The translations under genes were made by a program, and so were the position numbers. The notes under the pieces are model-generated. The model was not told the DNA's origin. It did no database searches and saw nothing but the letters and a program-made list of their open reading frames with translations. From the NCBI GenBank assembly GCA_023140905.1, contig JAGLKS010000034.1:1-15893 (forward strand): a stretch of DNA of 15,893 nt, written 5' to 3'. Below are positions 15,504 to 15,893 of the stretch, piece by piece (the stretch's first letter is position 1; each line of letters begins with the position of its first letter). The DNA is from Alphaproteobacteria bacterium. GTDB lineage: Bacteria > Pseudomonadota > Alphaproteobacteria > Micavibrionales > Micavibrionaceae.

Positions 15504-15885
15504 TTTGTTTTAGCTTGTCCGATACATCCGGTGTAACGTCCAAATCACCAATTTGTGCTGCCAGAGACAAAGCAAGCATAGACCTTGCTAATTCTAATTT
15601 TCCGAATATACTCAGCAAGCGAGCAATTTCTTGCGTGTCAATCTTAGGTTGACGTTGTTTTTTAAGTTAACGAATCTCCCGCTTTGCCACATTATCGCCA
15701 AACAGCTTTTGTCTGATATATGCACTGATTGCCAGTGTTCCTGCCGCCCGTTGCAGTTGTTCCTTTTCTCCTGTTGTCACACGAATGGAAATCGGTACAG
15801 GCCGCTTCCGGTTTTTCTTACATTTTGGTTTTATATCGCTGATTGTAAAAATATTTTTTAAAAGAATTTCTGGAGAACTGTTCAT
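15504..15885 (-). pseudogene. Ribbon-helix-helix mobilization accessory protein (MobC-like), nonsense mutant
   Basis: On the minus strand, an ATG at 15885 (GGA four bases upstream) opens a frame with basic residues KPKCKKNRKRPVPISIRV, then TTGEKEQLQRAAGTLAISAY and IRQKLFGDNVAKREIR. Here it meets TAA at 15667-15669. The same frame then continues with LKKQRQPKIDTQEIARLLSI, FGKLELARSMLALSLAAQIG and DLDVTPDVSDKLKQ. The two halves together match the small RHH relaxosome accessory proteins encoded next to relaxases in alphaproteobacterial elements. These bind oriT and help the relaxase. One nonsense change splits it, and the C-terminus is cut after about codon 127 where the sequence turns into the reverse complement of the relaxase remnant. 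The first piece (72 residues) keeps the whole RHH domain and could still bind DNA if expressed. Confidence 0.7.
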
Positions 15886-15893
15886 AATTCCAG

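Noticed and set aside
1..15893. CRISPR array, toxin-antitoxin or defence system
   Set aside because: No regularly spaced repeats with unique spacers and no recognisable defence gene was found; all long frames are housekeeping or mobile debris.

Overview
The window is an AT-rich chromosomal segment, most likely from an alphaproteobacterium. The order mltB-rlpA-dac-tmk-holB-metG-tatD-MBL hydrolase, and the cluster tig-clpP-lon-hup-tRNA-Val, are both characteristic of that class. The delta' subunit and MetRS both lack zinc-binding cysteine clusters. The genus cannot be fixed from this sequence alone; base composition is clearly lower in GC than most free-living relatives.

Layout. Positions 1-25 hold the 5' end of a tRNA-Ser gene (minus strand). 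From 129 to 8608 there is a compact plus-strand run of eight housekeeping genes. Three are cell-envelope genes (lytic transglycosylase, septal-type RlpA lipoprotein, D-Ala-D-Ala carboxypeptidase). Two serve DNA replication (thymidylate kinase and clamp-loader delta'). Then come methionyl-tRNA synthetase, a TatD nuclease and a PhnP-like metallo-beta-lactamase-fold hydrolase. Spacing is tight: dac/tmk overlap by one base and tatD/MBL abut exactly, so parts of it are almost certainly one operon. From 9961 to 14793 the minus strand carries the protein quality-control set tig, clpP and lon, followed by hup (HU) and tRNA-Val(UAC). The usual clpX between clpP and lon is missing.

The two sides of this minus-strand block hold decayed mobile DNA. 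Between 8609 and 9280, next to the 3' end of tRNA-Val, are a shattered P4-type tyrosine integrase, iterated 9-bp repeats just upstream of its start that look like integrase arm sites, and the terminal fragment of an IS66-family insertion sequence. Between 14919 and 15893, upstream of tig, are the N-terminal part of a conjugative relaxase that has lost its ATG and is frameshifted, fused tail-to-tail to a ribbon-helix-helix mobilization protein gene carrying one in-frame stop, plus tRNA-like and inverted-repeat debris behind an orphan terminator. No intact new system is visible. The interesting content is these hidden remnants, the tail-to-tail relaxase/mobilization junction, the absent clpX, and several family-atypical protein features (MBL hydrolase lacking its last histidines, lysine-rich trigger factor tail, acidic N-terminus and possible clamp motif in delta').
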